Below are positions 1 through 9,024 of a stretch of DNA of 64,000 nt, piece by piece. This DNA comes from Pseudomonas hamedanensis (lineage in GTDB: Bacteria > Pseudomonadota > Gammaproteobacteria > Pseudomonadales > Pseudomonadaceae): positions 1,572,501 to 1,636,500 of the forward strand of contig NZ_CP077091.1 in assembly GCF_014268595.2 (NCBI RefSeq). Reading direction: 5' to 3'. Under the pieces are notes generated by a model. The model did not search any database and was not told the origin of the DNA. It worked only from the letters and a program-made list of their open reading frames with translations. Positions within the stretch are counted from its first letter, which is position 1. Each line of letters opens with the position of its first letter. A program made the translations under genes and the position numbers.

Positions 1-231
1 CATGATGCACAAGGCCTGACCGGCCTGGACCATGTCATGAACGATGTGCAGCGCCTCGCGGATTCGCGGGCCACGGTCGATGATGTCGCCAACGAACACG
101 GCCATGCGCGATGGATGCCGCCAGACCCCGCCCTGCTTGTGATAACCGAGACGGTCAAGCAAGTGTTCCAGGGTCAGGGCGCATCCGTGCACATCACCGA
201 TCAGGTCGTAACTGCGCGCGGGATCGAGCAT
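1..231 (-). CDS. Metallophosphoesterase (partial, C-terminus outside window)
   Basis: The first 77 codons of a calcineurin-like phosphoesterase are read from ATG at 231 on the minus strand. The translation carries the family metal-binding blocks GDVHG (about residue 13) and GDIIDRGP (about residue 56), as in bis(5'-nucleosyl)tetraphosphatase and Ser/Thr phosphatase relatives. The start overlaps the nadK stop as TGATG, so the two genes are translationally coupled and probably co-transcribed. The C-terminal part lies beyond the left edge, so the subfamily and substrate cannot be decided. Confidence 0.85.
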   Translation of the reverse strand, partial: MLDPARSYDLIGDVHGCALTLEHLLDRLGYHKQGGVWRHPSRMAVFVGDIIDRGPRIREALHIVHDMVQAGQALCIM

Positions 232-1121
232 CAGTCGCCTCCGCCCCCCAACTTGCTGCCCCAGCCGAGCTTGGTCCGGCACACCTCGTAGTAATTGTGA
301 TCGAGCGGATGAATCAGGCGCAGCTTCTGCGCTTTTTTGCTGACGGTGATGGTGTCGCCCGGCGCACAGGTGAAATGGTTCTGCCCGTCGCAGGAGACTT
401 GCGGGTAAATCTGCATGTTTTTCGACACGACGATTTTCAGCTCACTGTTGCCATCGACCACAATCGGCCTGCTCGACAACATATGGGGGTACATCGGCAC
501 AATCACAATGGCGTCGAGCTTGGGGTGCATGATCGGGCCACCCGCCGACAGCGCGTAAGCGGTGGAGCCGGTTGGCGTGGCGACGATCAGGCCGTCGGCC
601 TTCTGGCTGCAGACGAACTGACCGTCGATGTACAGCTCGAATTCGATCATCCGCGTCGATTTGCCGGGATGCAGCACGACATCGTTCAGCGCATCGCCCT
701 GGCCGATGGCCTCGGCGTGGCGACGGACTTCGGCTTGCAACAGAAAGCGGTTTTCCACCAGATAATGACCGTCGAGCACCTTGGCGACTTCGACTTCCAG
801 CTCGTCCGGGCGAATGTCGGTGAGAAAACCGAGGCTGCCACGGTTGATCCCCAGCACCGGAATATTATGCTTGGCCAGGGCGCGGGCGGCGCCAAGCAGG
901 CTGCCGTCACCGCCGACAACGATGACCATGTCGCAGACCTCGCCGAGCATCTTGCGTGACGACGTTTGCAGGCCATGGCCCGGCAGGACTTCAGCGATGG
1001 TGTCTTCGAGAATCACGTGCAGATGCCGGTCGAGCAGAAACCGTTTCAGTCGGCGGACGGTATCCAGCACCTGGGAACTGCCCAGGCGACCGATGATGCC
1101 GATATTACGAAATTGCTCCAT
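231..1121 (-). CDS. nadK: NAD kinase
   Basis: ATP-dependent NAD kinase (NAD to NADP), cytosolic, 296 residues, which is normal for the family. Diagnostic blocks are the GGDGS motif in VVGGDGSLLGAAR near residue 75 and the NAD-binding stretch ATPTGSTAYALSAGGP near residue 180. The ATG at 1121 was chosen because an AGAGGT ribosome binding site precedes it; an upstream in-frame extension to 1157 lacks family similarity. It is divergent from the DUF1853 gene and coupled to the downstream phosphoesterase. Confidence 0.96.
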   Translation of the reverse strand: MEQFRNIGIIGRLGSSQVLDTVRRLKRFLLDRHLHVILEDTIAEVLPGHGLQTSSRKMLGEVCDMVIVVGGDGSLLGAARALAKHNIPVLGINRGSLGFLTDIRPDELEVEVAKVLDGHYLVENRFLLQAEVRRHAEAIGQGDALNDVVLHPGKSTRMIEFELYIDGQFVCSQKADGLIVATPTGSTAYALSAGGPIMHPKLDAIVIVPMYPHMLSSRPIVVDGNSELKIVVSKNMQIYPQVSCDGQNHFTCAPGDTITVSKKAQKLRLIHPLDHNYYEVCRTKLGWGSKLGGGGD

Positions 1122-1236
1122 GGGACCTCTGCGGACAATCGAAAACGCGAAAAGCACGATTATGGGCGAAAGCGCCAGATAGACAAAATCCTTTCAGCCT
1201 CAAGGGTGTGCTCAGGTTTAAGGCTATGCTCGCAAG

Positions 1237-2187
1237 ATGATCCTGTTTCCCGATTTGCTTCAGCTCCCTCATCAACTGCGCCATCCGGAGGTGCGCGACC
1301 TGGCGTGGGTGATCCTCGCCCCGCCGATGCTCGCCGCTACGCCCTGGCCGCAGCGCCACCCGCTGGCCGGCAGTGACTGGGTGCAGGACCCGCCACGCCT
1401 GGAACACTGGCTGCGCCAACTCGACCGTGACAGTTACGGCTTGCTGCACTGGTTGTCGCAGGCCCGGACAAGGCGCTTGGGCCTGTATTACGAACGCTTG
1501 TGGCAGTTTGCCGTGGGGCATGCGCCCGGCATCGAGCTGATCGCCGCCAACCTGCCGATTCGGCGCGCCGGCCACACCCTCGGCGAGCTGGACATGCTGC
1601 TGCGTGACCGCGACGGCGTGCATCATCTGGAACTGGCGATCAAGCTCTACCTCGGCCCGCAAAACGGCGACGGCCGTGATCCGGCGCAATGGCTGGGGCC
1701 GGGCTGCCATGACCGGCTGGATCGCAAACTGGCGCATCTGGCCGCGCACCAACTGCCGATTTCGGCGCGTCCGGAAAGCCGCGAGGTGCTGGCGACACTG
1801 GATATCGAGACGTTCAGCGCGCATTTGTGGCTCGGCGGTTATCTGCTGTATCCATGGCCGGGACAGTCTGCGCCCCCGCACGGTGCGCACCCGCAGCATC
1901 TGCGTGGCAACTGGTTGCATCAGAAGGATTGGCCGGCGTTTGTCGCGCAGCGTCCGGCCGGGCGCTGGCAACCGCTGCCGCGTCATGCCTGGCTGGCGCC
2001 GGCGCATTATCCGGCGGATCAGGTCTGGACAGCGGAACAGTTGCGTCTGTGGCTGGCGGATTTGTCGCCGCTGGCTCCGGCGCAATTGCTGGTGCGCCTG
2101 AGCGAAAATGCGCAGGGCGACTGGGAAGAGGCAGAGCGGTTGTTTCTGGTGTCGGATCTTTGGCCGAATGTGCCTGGTCAAGCCTGA
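1237..2187 (+). CDS. DUF1853 family protein
   Basis: A 316-residue soluble protein of the Pseudomonas DUF1853 family, function unknown. The central part (about residues 110-165) contains GELDMLLRD and [12 protein letters not shown], spaced like an acidic/lysine active-site pattern of a PD-(D/E)xK nuclease fold (E-x-D, then E-x-A-x-K). That fold suggestion is an inference, not an established function. No signal peptide or membrane segment is visible. It is divergent from nadK with a 115-bp gap holding both promoters. A type A REPIN follows its stop. Confidence 0.8.
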   Translation: MILFPDLLQLPHQLRHPEVRDLAWVILAPPMLAATPWPQRHPLAGSDWVQDPPRLEHWLRQLDRDSYGLLHWLSQARTRRLGLYYERLWQFAVGHAPGIELIAANLPIRRAGHTLGELDMLLRDRDGVHHLELAIKLYLGPQNGDGRDPAQWLGPGCHDRLDRKLAHLAAHQLPISARPESREVLATLDIETFSAHLWLGGYLLYPWPGQSAPPHGAHPQHLRGNWLHQKDWPAFVAQRPAGRWQPLPRHAWLAPAHYPADQVWTAEQLRLWLADLSPLAPAQLLVRLSENAQGDWEEAERLFLVSDLWPNVPGQA

Positions 2188-2210
2188 GATTTGTAGTGCC
2201 TGGACCACTG

Positions 2211-2280
2211 CCATCGCGAGCAGGCTCACTCCTACAGGGGATCGTATTTCAATTGTAGGAGTGAGCCTGCTCGCGATGGA
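2211..2280. repeat. REPIN, type A
   Basis: Two inverted copies of a REP of the form GTAGGAGTGAGCCTGCTCGC flank a spacer of about 20 bases. It sits between the convergent DUF1853 and arsB-like genes. It could fold as a strong hairpin in either transcript and act as a 3' end stabiliser, which is an inference. Confidence 0.9.
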
Positions 2281-2291
2281 GTCACCTCGGT

Positions 2292-3575
2292 CTAAAGCGA
2301 GAGCCGCAGCGCCAACGCCGCCAAGGTCACCAACAACACCGGCACCGTCAACACGATCCCGACCTTGAAGTAATAACCCCAGCCAATATGAATGCCCTTG
2401 CGTTCCAGCACATGCAGCCACAACAACGTTGCCAGACTGCCAATCGGCGTAATCTTCGGCCCCAGATCGCTGCCGATCACGTTGGCGTAAATCATCGCTT
2501 CCTTGGTCACCCCGCTGGCCTGGCTGGCATCGATCGACAGCAAGCCGATCAGCACCGTCGGCAAATTGTTCATGATCGACGACAGCAGCGCCGTCAGCAC
2601 GCCGGTGCCCATGGCCGCGCCCCACACGCCGTGGCTGGCGAAGACATCCAGCCATCCGGCGAGATAACCGGTGAGCCCGGCATTGCGCAGGCCGTAGACC
2701 ACCAGATACATGCCCAACGAGAAAATCACGATCTGCCAGGGCGCTTCTTTCATCACTTTGCGCGTGGAGATCTTGTGACCCCGTGCGGCGATGCCCAGCA
2801 GCAGCGCGGCGCACACCGCAGAAATGGCGCTGATCGGAATGCCCAGCGGTTCGAGGGCGAAGCAGCCGATCAGCAGGATCGCCAGCACCGCCCAACCGGC
2901 ATAGAACGTCGCCTTGTCGTGAATCGCGGTGTGCGGGTTTTCCAGTTGCTCAGGGTCGTAGGCCGCTGGAATATCGCGGCGAAAAAACCACAACAACATG
3001 CCCAACGTCGCCGCCACGCTGACGAAGTTCACCGGCACCATCACCGCGGCATAGCGATTGAAACCAATGTGAAAGAAGTCCGCCGAAACGATGTTGACCA
3101 GGTTCGACACCACCAACGGCAGGCTCGCGGTATCGGCAATAAACCCGGCGCCCATGACAAAGGCCAGTGTCGCCGCCGGGGAAAAGCGCAGCGCCAGCAG
3201 CATCGAAATCACGATGGGCGTGAGGATCAGCGCCGCGCCGTCATTGGCGAACAATGCCGACACCAGTGCACCCAGCAGCACCATGAAGGCAAACAGCTTG
3301 CGCCCGCTGCCCCGCCCCCACCGTGCTACATGCAGCGCCGCCCACGCGAAAAAACCGGCCTCGTCGAGCAGCAGGCTGATGATGATCAGCGCCACGAACG
3401 TGCCGGTGGCATTCCAGATGATTTGCCAGACCAGCGGGATATCCGTCAGGTGGACGACGCCAAAGATCAATGCCAGCACAGCGCCCAAAGTCGCACTCCA
3501 GCCAACGCCGAGGCCTTTGGGCTGCCAGATCACAAGGGTAATGGTCAGCAGGAAAATCAGTGACGCAGCGAGCAT
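2292..3575 (-). CDS. ArsB/NhaD-type ion transporter (arsenite efflux family)
   Basis: A 427-residue inner-membrane protein of the ArsB/Anion transporter superfamily with about 11-12 hydrophobic segments. Characteristic stretches are [14 protein letters not shown] (about residues 110-123) and [13 protein letters not shown] (about residues 325-337), the paired discontinuous-helix signatures of the family, plus [19 protein letters not shown] near residue 375. ArsB exports arsenite, but no arsR or arsC lies nearby, so the substrate is uncertain. The ATG at 3575 has AAGG nine bases upstream. The upstream same-strand neighbour is an FMN reductase separated by a REPIN. Confidence 0.82.
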   Translation of the reverse strand: MLAASLIFLLTITLVIWQPKGLGVGWSATLGAVLALIFGVVHLTDIPLVWQIIWNATGTFVALIIISLLLDEAGFFAWAALHVARWGRGSGRKLFAFMVLLGALVSALFANDGAALILTPIVISMLLALRFSPAATLAFVMGAGFIADTASLPLVVSNLVNIVSADFFHIGFNRYAAVMVPVNFVSVAATLGMLLWFFRRDIPAAYDPEQLENPHTAIHDKATFYAGWAVLAILLIGCFALEPLGIPISAISAVCAALLLGIAARGHKISTRKVMKEAPWQIVIFSLGMYLVVYGLRNAGLTGYLAGWLDVFASHGVWGAAMGTGVLTALLSSIMNNLPTVLIGLLSIDASQASGVTKEAMIYANVIGSDLGPKITPIGSLATLLWLHVLERKGIHIGWGYYFKVGIVLTVPVLLVTLAALALRLSL

Positions 3576-3636
3576 TCGCAGAAGCCTTAAAAAGATGATT
3601 TAGAACAATGACAAATGCCAAGGTGGAATAAAGGCC

Positions 3637-3730
3637 CCTGTGGGAGCGAGCTTGCTCGCGAAAGCGGTGGTTCACTCAGCAATTTTGCAACGGCTGACGA
3701 CGCCTTCGCGAGCAAGCTCGCTCCCACAGG
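3637..3730. repeat. REPIN, type B
   Basis: Inverted REPs of the form GTGGGAGCGAGCTTGCTCGC face each other across about 40 bases. The element occupies most of the gap between the FMN reductase stop and the ArsB-like start. Confidence 0.9.
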
Positions 3731-3759
3731 TTCTTTGTGTAACTGATGTCTTGGTGAGG

Positions 3760-4317
3760 CTATTTTTTGTGTTGTTCTACGAACTGGCCGTACGCGTCGA
3801 TGAATTTCTGCAGAAACGGCTTGACCGATTCGCTCAGTTGGCCCGCCTCGTCAAACGCAGTGCCGGCCCCGCCCAGATAGGCTTCCGGCTGTTGCAGGCA
3901 GTGAATATCGAGAAAGACGAACGTCTGGCGCAGGTGCTGGTTGGCGCCGAAACCGCCGATGGCGCCTGGCGAGACGCTGATCACCGCGCCGGGCTTGCCG
4001 CTCCAGGCGCTCTTGCCATATGGGCGGGAACCGACGTCGATGGCGTTCTTCAACGGCGCCGGGATCGAGCGGTTGTACTCGGGGGTAACAAAGAGCACCG
4101 CGTCGGATGACGCCACTTTCTGACGGAAAGTGCTGTAGGCTGCGGGCGGGGAATCGCCGTCGATGTCTTCGTTGTACAGCGGCAGATCACCGATTTCGAC
4201 AATCTCCAGTTTGAGATTGGCCGGGGCCAGTTCCGCCAGGGCCAGGGCGACTTTGCGATTGATCGATGCTTTGCGCAGGCTACCGACCACTACAGCGACG
4301 TTGTAGACATTGCTCAT
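3760..4317 (-). CDS. NADPH-dependent FMN reductase (chromate/quinone reductase type)
   Basis: A 185-residue flavodoxin-fold oxidoreductase of the ChrR/YieF group, which reduces quinones and, incidentally, chromate using NAD(P)H and FMN. Visible motifs are the phosphate-binding loop GSLRKASINRK (residues 12-22) and the TPEYNRSIPAPLKNAIDVGSR block (about residues 78-98) that is almost diagnostic for this subfamily. It is shorter than ArsH, so an arsenical oxidase role is unlikely despite the ArsB-like neighbour. The start at 4317 has GAG upstream. Confidence 0.9.
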   Translation of the reverse strand: MSNVYNVAVVVGSLRKASINRKVALALAELAPANLKLEIVEIGDLPLYNEDIDGDSPPAAYSTFRQKVASSDAVLFVTPEYNRSIPAPLKNAIDVGSRPYGKSAWSGKPGAVISVSPGAIGGFGANQHLRQTFVFLDIHCLQQPEAYLGGAGTAFDEAGQLSESVKPFLQKFIDAYGQFVEQHKK

Positions 4318-4500
4318 GGAAGACTCTCGAAGGTCCGTGGGAGGAGCCGGTAGTTATAGATGATCCGGTGACGATTCCACCAGCAGTCATTGGATTTTCC
4401 TGCGCGTGAAATATTTTTTTCTTGTAGGAAAACTTACCAAGCTTGACGGCGGTCTACCAAGCCGCAAATCAAGCGTTTTATCTCCAGAGGTTCTAAGCAG

Positions 4501-4737
4501 ATGGCAGCAGTACTCGTCGGTCAGTTTCATGCAAGAGATGCGGAAGGCCGCGTTTATTCCGTGCATGAATTTCAGGAATCGATTCCGTCTGCAGACGGAT
4601 TCACCGGCTCGGAGCCCGTCGTAACGTACAAACTGGCTATTGGCGATCGGGTCAGTAAAGTCAGTGAAACCGAGTTTTTGCTCGTTCAGTCAGGCACGAC
4701 CCTGATTCGCGAACCCGAGCACACCGTCGCTTCATAA
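4501..4737 (+). CDS. Small hypothetical protein
   Basis: A 78-residue acidic-to-neutral protein with beta-rich, soluble composition and no signal peptide. It reads as a genuine gene because an AGAGG ribosome binding site precedes ATG 4501 at proper distance and codon use matches the neighbours. It is divergent from the FMN reductase gene. I do not recognise a family with a known function. Confidence 0.7.
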   Translation: MAAVLVGQFHARDAEGRVYSVHEFQESIPSADGFTGSEPVVTYKLAIGDRVSKVSETEFLLVQSGTTLIREPEHTVAS

Positions 4738-4822
4738 CTGGCCGTTATGAGCAGAAGTCATATGCGCAGACTTGGGGTAGGATTCAGCCTCTGACCCCAC
4801 CTGCTGAACATGGACTTCACGC

Positions 4823-5716
4823 ATGCGTTTACGCCATATCGAAGTGATTCATGCGCTCTTGCAGACCGGTCATCTGGGCACCGCCGCCGAATGGCTGCAA
4901 TTGCCAGTGACCGAAATCGAAGAGCGCTTGCGCGAAGCCGAGAGCCAGTTGGGGTTCATGCTGTTCGCCAGCGTTCGCGGGCGCCTGCAATCGACCCCGG
5001 AAGCGCGGGCCTTGCAGGTGGAAATCGCGCACATTTATGAAGCGCTGGAACCGGTGCAGCGTCTGGCCAACAGCCTGAAACAATACCTCGCCCCGCCCTT
5101 GCGCATCATCGGCACCCCGCCGCTGACCCAACAACTCTTGCCACAATGCCTCGCCGCCCTGCGCCGACGTCTGCCCGACGCACCTTGCAGCCTGCTCAGC
5201 GCGCCGACCCGCGACATCGTTCGCAGCCTGTTGTTGCGCGAAAGCGATCTGGGCCTGAGCCTGCACGACCCCGAGCATCCCGATATCGACTGCCAACCCC
5301 TGGCGCAGGGCAAGCTGCAATTGCTCGCGCCGCACGGCTGGCTGCAGCCGAAGCAGAAATATGTCTCTGTGCAGGATCTGGCCGGACAGTCCATGGTCGG
5401 CCTCGAAGGTCAGGATCCGTTGAGCCCGGCGCTGGAACACAAGCTCCAGGCCTTGCGCCCGGCACCCAGCGTCCAGATCCGTGTGCAAACCCACCAAATG
5501 ATGCGCAGCATGGTCGAGGCTGGCGAAGGGCTGGCCATCGTCGACCCGTTCACCGCGTTAGGCGCGCGCGCCGGCGGGCTGGACGTCTGCCCGTTGTCGC
5601 CCGCCGTGCCGATCAGCCTATACGCCCTGACCTTCAAGCACGCCGTGCCGTCGGCAGCGATTCAGACGCTGCTGGGCATCGTCACGGAACAAGCCGAGGC
5701 GATGCTGTCGGGCTGA
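4823..5716 (+). CDS. LysR-family transcriptional regulator
   Basis: A 297-residue LysR-type regulator. The N-terminal winged helix-turn-helix spans about residues 1-60 (MRLRHIEVIHALLQTGHLGTA and a recognition helix around VTEIEERLREAESQLG). It departs from the usual A-x-x-L-x-x-S-Q-P-x-x-S pattern, so DNA recognition may be unusual. Residues 90-290 form the two-lobed substrate-binding domain. The 3' end overlaps the convergent GNAT gene by 35 bp. Target genes are unknown. Confidence 0.85.
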   Translation: MRLRHIEVIHALLQTGHLGTAAEWLQLPVTEIEERLREAESQLGFMLFASVRGRLQSTPEARALQVEIAHIYEALEPVQRLANSLKQYLAPPLRIIGTPPLTQQLLPQCLAALRRRLPDAPCSLLSAPTRDIVRSLLLRESDLGLSLHDPEHPDIDCQPLAQGKLQLLAPHGWLQPKQKYVSVQDLAGQSMVGLEGQDPLSPALEHKLQALRPAPSVQIRVQTHQMMRSMVEAGEGLAIVDPFTALGARAGGLDVCPLSPAVPISLYALTFKHAVPSAAIQTLLGIVTEQAEAMLSG

Positions 5717-6296
5717 GCGGGTTTTCCAGCGGATTGTCGAACAGGCGATACCAGAACAAGGCCACTTCGGCGGTGTGCGGATCGATGCCGCGATAGCGCA
5801 ACTGGTCGATGCCACCCATCACGTAACCGCACCGCTCGTACAACCGACAGGCGCCGAGGTTGTTGTTCTGGGTTTCGAGCATGATGCCTGGGAGCTTCTT
5901 CTTGCGGCTCCAGAACTGCGCGACATCCAGCAACGCCTTGGCCACGCCGTGACGCCGCGCCGGGGCGTGAACCGCCAGTTCGTCGATGTGCGCAAAGCCG
6001 TTCCAGTTGGTGCTGATCACCAGGTGCCCGACCGGCTCATCGTCCAGCCAGGCCATGAAAATCGCACTGTCGGGCGCGTTGTGAAAGGCGCTGAATTCCT
6101 CCGGGTCGATCCCGTAGCATTTGCGGTACGGCACGATGGGCGTCACCGGCCACTGCTCGACCGGCTTGCCGATCTGCGCCGCGCCATACGCCGCGACCTC
6201 GAAACTGAAGTCACTGCCCCAGATATACGGCGCAAAGCCTTCGTCGGCGACACGCACCGACAGCCCAGGGTATTTCGGATTCATGACCGGTTGCAT
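5682..6296 (-). CDS. GNAT-family N-acetyltransferase
   Basis: A 204-residue acetyltransferase. The acetyl-CoA fold is seen in HIDELAVHAPARRHGVAKALL (motif A, R/Q-x-x-G-x-G/A variant) and in ACRLYERCGYVMGG (motif B). The substrate is unknown. The start at 6296 was chosen over an upstream in-frame ATG because GAGGA lies 11 bases before it. A candidate 26-codon ORF ends 14 bases upstream. The 3' end overlaps the LysR gene tail to tail by 35 bp. Confidence 0.85.
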   Translation of the reverse strand: MQPVMNPKYPGLSVRVADEGFAPYIWGSDFSFEVAAYGAAQIGKPVEQWPVTPIVPYRKCYGIDPEEFSAFHNAPDSAIFMAWLDDEPVGHLVISTNWNGFAHIDELAVHAPARRHGVAKALLDVAQFWSRKKKLPGIMLETQNNNLGACRLYERCGYVMGGIDQLRYRGIDPHTAEVALFWYRLFDNPLENPLSPTASPRLVP

Positions 6297-6310
6297 ACTG
6301 GGAAAAGTCC

Positions 6311-6391
6311 TCATTCCTTGACGCAGCCGACAGTGTCGACCTTGATGTCGCGATGGATGATCGCCAGCGTAAATTTCAAATCTCTGTACAT
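6311..6391 (-). CDS. Candidate 26-residue ORF upstream of the GNAT gene
   Basis: ATG at 6391, preceded by AGGA, opens a 26-codon frame ending in TGA at 6311-6313, just upstream of the GNAT start and its ribosome binding site. The peptide begins MYRDLKFTLAIIHRD, a natural-looking composition. It may be a small gene or a leader peptide coupled to the acetyltransferase. No family is recognised, and length alone cannot exclude chance. Confidence 0.3.
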   Translation of the reverse strand: MYRDLKFTLAIIHRDIKVDTVGCVKE

Positions 6392-6530
6392 GAAGCTCAG
6401 TGTCCTGAAGCGGCAGGTTTGCACCCGACCCGTGCACTCAGGGTAGTGGGTTGCAGCGGATGTGGCGAGGGTGGCCAGTTGGCTTCATCGATGGAAACCG
6501 CGGCGCGCTGGCAAGTACCGCTCAGTTTTC

Positions 6531-6650
6531 GTGGTGAGGGAGCTTGCTCCCGCAGGGATGCGGAGCAGCCCTTCGCTTACTTTCAGACGAACCGGATTCA
6601 GCGTGTTTGCGACTGCTTCGCAGCCGAGCGGGAGCAAGCTTCCTTGCCAC
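6531..6650. repeat. REPIN-like element, type C
   Basis: Inverted copies of the family GTGGCGAGGGAGCTTGCTCC, both slightly degenerate, lie about 75 bases apart. With flanking sequence that shows no gene, it fills the 363-base gap between the GNAT start and the dnaQ stop, apart from the candidate 26-codon ORF. Confidence 0.85.
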
Positions 6651-6659
6651 AGCACCGTC

Positions 6660-7418
6660 TTACGCCTGAGCGTCAGCCTCGGCAATCTGCGTCCACAGCG
6701 CCGGCCCGCCGGCAGACTTGGCGATGATCTCCAGCCGCGCCAGGTGCGCGGCCAGTTCTTCCTCGGTGGCACGAATGATTCGCGCGGGCTGGCGATCGGC
6801 CGGCAAGCGGCGGATTTCAGTGGCCGAGTTATCTGCGCCCTCACCCGTGCCATTGCCGTCGGAGGCGTTGCCGGCCAGTGACAGGCTGGTCTGGCCGCCG
6901 GTCATGGTCAGGTAGACGTCGGCAAGAATCTCCGAGTCGAGCAAGGCGCCGTGCAGTTCCCGACCGGAGTTATCGACGCCATAGCGTTTGCACAACGCAT
7001 CAAGGCTGTTGCGCTGCCCCGGGTGGCGTTCCCGGGCCATCATCAAGGTATCGAGGATGGTGCAATGCTGGGTGATGTCAGCGCGGTCGTGCTGGCCCAT
7101 CAAGGCGAATTCGTTGTTGATGAAGCCAACGTCGAACGCCGCGTTATGGATGATCAGCTGCGCGCCTTTGATGAACTCGAAGAATTCATCCGCGACCTCA
7201 GCAAAACGCGGCTTGCCGACGAGAAACTCGTTGGTGATGCCGTGAACGCCGATGGCGCCTTCGTCACTCTCGCGATCCGGTTGCAGGTAAACGTGAAAAT
7301 GCCGGCCCGTCAGGCGCCGACCGATCAGTTCGACGCAACCGATTTCAATGATCCGGTGACCATCGGTCACCGGCATGCCGGTGGTTTCGGTATCGAGTAC
7401 AACGGATCTGGTGGCCAT
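6660..7418 (-). CDS. dnaQ: DNA polymerase III epsilon subunit (3'-5' exonuclease)
   Basis: The proofreading subunit of the replicative polymerase, 252 residues. The DEDDh exonuclease motifs are visible: VLDTETTGM (Exo I, Asp and Glu near residues 8-10), HNAAFDVGFI (Exo II, about residue 92) and HGALLDSEILADVY (Exo III with catalytic His and Asp). The C-terminal 60 residues provide the polymerase alpha contact. The start MATRSVVLDTETTG at 7418 matches the conserved N-terminus. The gene is on the same strand as rnhA and the methyltransferase, the usual Pseudomonas arrangement. Confidence 0.97.
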   Translation of the reverse strand: MATRSVVLDTETTGMPVTDGHRIIEIGCVELIGRRLTGRHFHVYLQPDRESDEGAIGVHGITNEFLVGKPRFAEVADEFFEFIKGAQLIIHNAAFDVGFINNEFALMGQHDRADITQHCTILDTLMMARERHPGQRNSLDALCKRYGVDNSGRELHGALLDSEILADVYLTMTGGQTSLSLAGNASDGNGTGEGADNSATEIRRLPADRQPARIIRATEEELAAHLARLEIIAKSAGGPALWTQIAEADAQA

Positions 7419-7494
7419 CAGGTGCTCAGCTCTCAACGGGTCTATCGGGCAAAAACGCGGATGTTAACACGCTCGGCGGGGTGTTTCAGTCAGA

Positions 7495-7624
7495 CCGAGG
7501 CGCGCCCTTCGCGAGCAGGCTCGCTCCCACATTGGAATGAATTCCAATTCAAGGAAGAAGCAGAATCGGATCTGGAATGCATTTCCCTGTGGGAGCGAGC
7601 CTGCTCGCGAAGGGCGCGCCTCGG
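7495..7624. repeat. REPIN, type B, perfect 37-bp inverted arms
   Basis: The arms 7495-7531 and 7588-7624 are perfect reverse complements, extending past the REP core into GGCGCGCC-containing flanks. It lies between rnhA and dnaQ on their shared strand. Confidence 0.92.
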
Positions 7625-7638
7625 TATCGCAGAGGGAA

Positions 7639-8109
7639 TCAGCTCTGCTTGTAGCCACGAACCTCATCCACGCCACGGTTGGCCAACTGGTCGGCCCGCT
7701 CATTGCCGTGATGGCCAATGTGCCCGCGCACCCACTTCCAGGTGACTTTGTGGCGGTTGACCTGCTCGTCCAGCTCTTTCCACAAATCGGCGTTCTTCAC
7801 TGGCTCTTTTGCGGCGGTTTTCCAGCCGCGCTTTTTCCAGTTCGCCATCCACTCGTTGATGCCCTTCATCACGTATTGCGAGTCGGTCACCAGCAGCACT
7901 TCGCACGGCCGCTTCAAGGCTTCGAGGCCACGGATGGCGCCGAGCAGTTCCATGCGGTTGTTGGTGGTGTTGGCTTCGCCGCCCCACAACTCCTTCTCGA
8001 CGCCCTTGCACACCAGCAAAGCGCCCCAGCCGCCGGGGCCAGGGTTGCCCTTGCAGGCGCCGTCGGTGAACAGTTCTACGGTGTCGACGCTTTCAACGCT
8101 TTCGCTCAT
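7639..8109 (-). CDS. rnhA: Ribonuclease HI
   Basis: Hydrolyses the RNA strand of RNA/DNA hybrids; 156 residues, as in E. coli. The DEDD active site is readable in order: [12 protein letters not shown] (Asp), [10 protein letters not shown] (Glu), [11 protein letters not shown] (Asp) and NERADQLAN (Asp). The ATG at 8109 was preferred to an upstream frame because a GAAAGG site precedes it and the family N-terminus begins there. It follows the methyltransferase gene by 90 bp. Confidence 0.97.
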   Translation of the reverse strand: MSESVESVDTVELFTDGACKGNPGPGGWGALLVCKGVEKELWGGEANTTNNRMELLGAIRGLEALKRPCEVLLVTDSQYVMKGINEWMANWKKRGWKTAAKEPVKNADLWKELDEQVNRHKVTWKWVRGHIGHHGNERADQLANRGVDEVRGYKQS

Positions 8110-8199
8110 GCCAGCCTTTCCAGAAAAATGCCTGTCTTGCCAATCACGGATCGACAATGACCGAGGCCGGGACAGGCCCGGCCACAAATAAAAGAGGGT

Positions 8200-8958
8200 T
8201 TACGGTTCGATGTGGCGACGATTGACCTTGGCCATTGGCAGCGGAATCAGCTTGCCCATCGGCTCGCGGCGCTCCTGGCGCAATGGCCTGAGTCCGACCA
8301 CAATCTTGCGCGCGACCAATAAATAGAAACCGCCGCCCGACAACTGCCAGCCACCGGCCTTGCGTTCCCAGCCGGCCAGACGGTTCTGCCACTTGGGCGA
8401 CGCAAGCGGCGGACGATAGCATCCGAAGCGGCGTTTCTCCAGCGCGAAGCCCAGCAGATTCAGCCAGTCGGCAACCCGTGACGGCGAGATGCAGCGCGCC
8501 TTGCGCAGGGCGTCGTGGGCGAAGACATGACGCAGCCCCCAGGTGCTCCACGGATTGATGCCGATGATCAGCAAATGCCCGCCGGGCCGTACGCTGCTCG
8601 CCGCTTCACGCAACAAACCGTGGGGCGACAGGCAGAAATCCAGACCATGCTGCATCACCACCACGTCGGCGGCGTGTTCGCTCAACGGCCAGGCCTGCTC
8701 CTCGCAGACAATCTCGACCCCCGGCAACGGCGCACCCAGGCGTACGTTGCGCTGCACCTGCGGCGCGGCCGGCGGGGTTTCGGCGGACGGGCCGTAATGC
8801 ACCAGATAGCCGCCAAAGAACCTGCCCAGCTCGTCGTCGAGCATGCGCCGCTCTTCATCCAGCAGAAACTGCCCGAGCGGACCCGCCAGCCATTCACGGG
8901 CGGCGCTGATCAATGCCAGCCAGTCGGGATCGGCCTGAGCGAACGCTTTATCGGTCAT
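8200..8958 (-). CDS. Class I SAM-dependent methyltransferase
   Basis: A 252-residue methyltransferase of the Methyltransf_11 type. LGAPLPGVEIVCEE, AADVVVMQHGLDFCLSPH and RPGGHLLIIGINPWS mark beta strands 2, 4 and 5 of the Rossmann core. The first glycine-rich SAM loop is not canonical. The acceptor is unknown. The ATG at 8958 follows GGAG at six bases. The gene is divergent from gloB and upstream of rnhA and dnaQ, a conserved linkage in Pseudomonas. Confidence 0.88.
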   Translation of the reverse strand: MTDKAFAQADPDWLALISAAREWLAGPLGQFLLDEERRMLDDELGRFFGGYLVHYGPSAETPPAAPQVQRNVRLGAPLPGVEIVCEEQAWPLSEHAADVVVMQHGLDFCLSPHGLLREAASSVRPGGHLLIIGINPWSTWGLRHVFAHDALRKARCISPSRVADWLNLLGFALEKRRFGCYRPPLASPKWQNRLAGWERKAGGWQLSGGGFYLLVARKIVVGLRPLRQERREPMGKLIPLPMAKVNRRHIEP

Positions 8959-9024
8959 GTCATTCTCCAACGCGCCAGGAACCTCTAAGATGCGCCAATG
9001 TTTTCCGCTTGGCGAATTCCGACG

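Noticed and set aside
1105..2895. A 596-codon minus-strand open frame
   Set aside because: It spans the DUF1853 gene antisense, a REPIN and part of the ArsB-like gene out of frame. It is a shadow.
2292..4317. ArsB-like transporter plus FMN reductase as an arsenic resistance operon (ArsH)
   Set aside because: There is no arsR or arsC. The reductase is 185 residues with ChrR/YieF motifs rather than the longer ArsH, and a REPIN separates the two genes.
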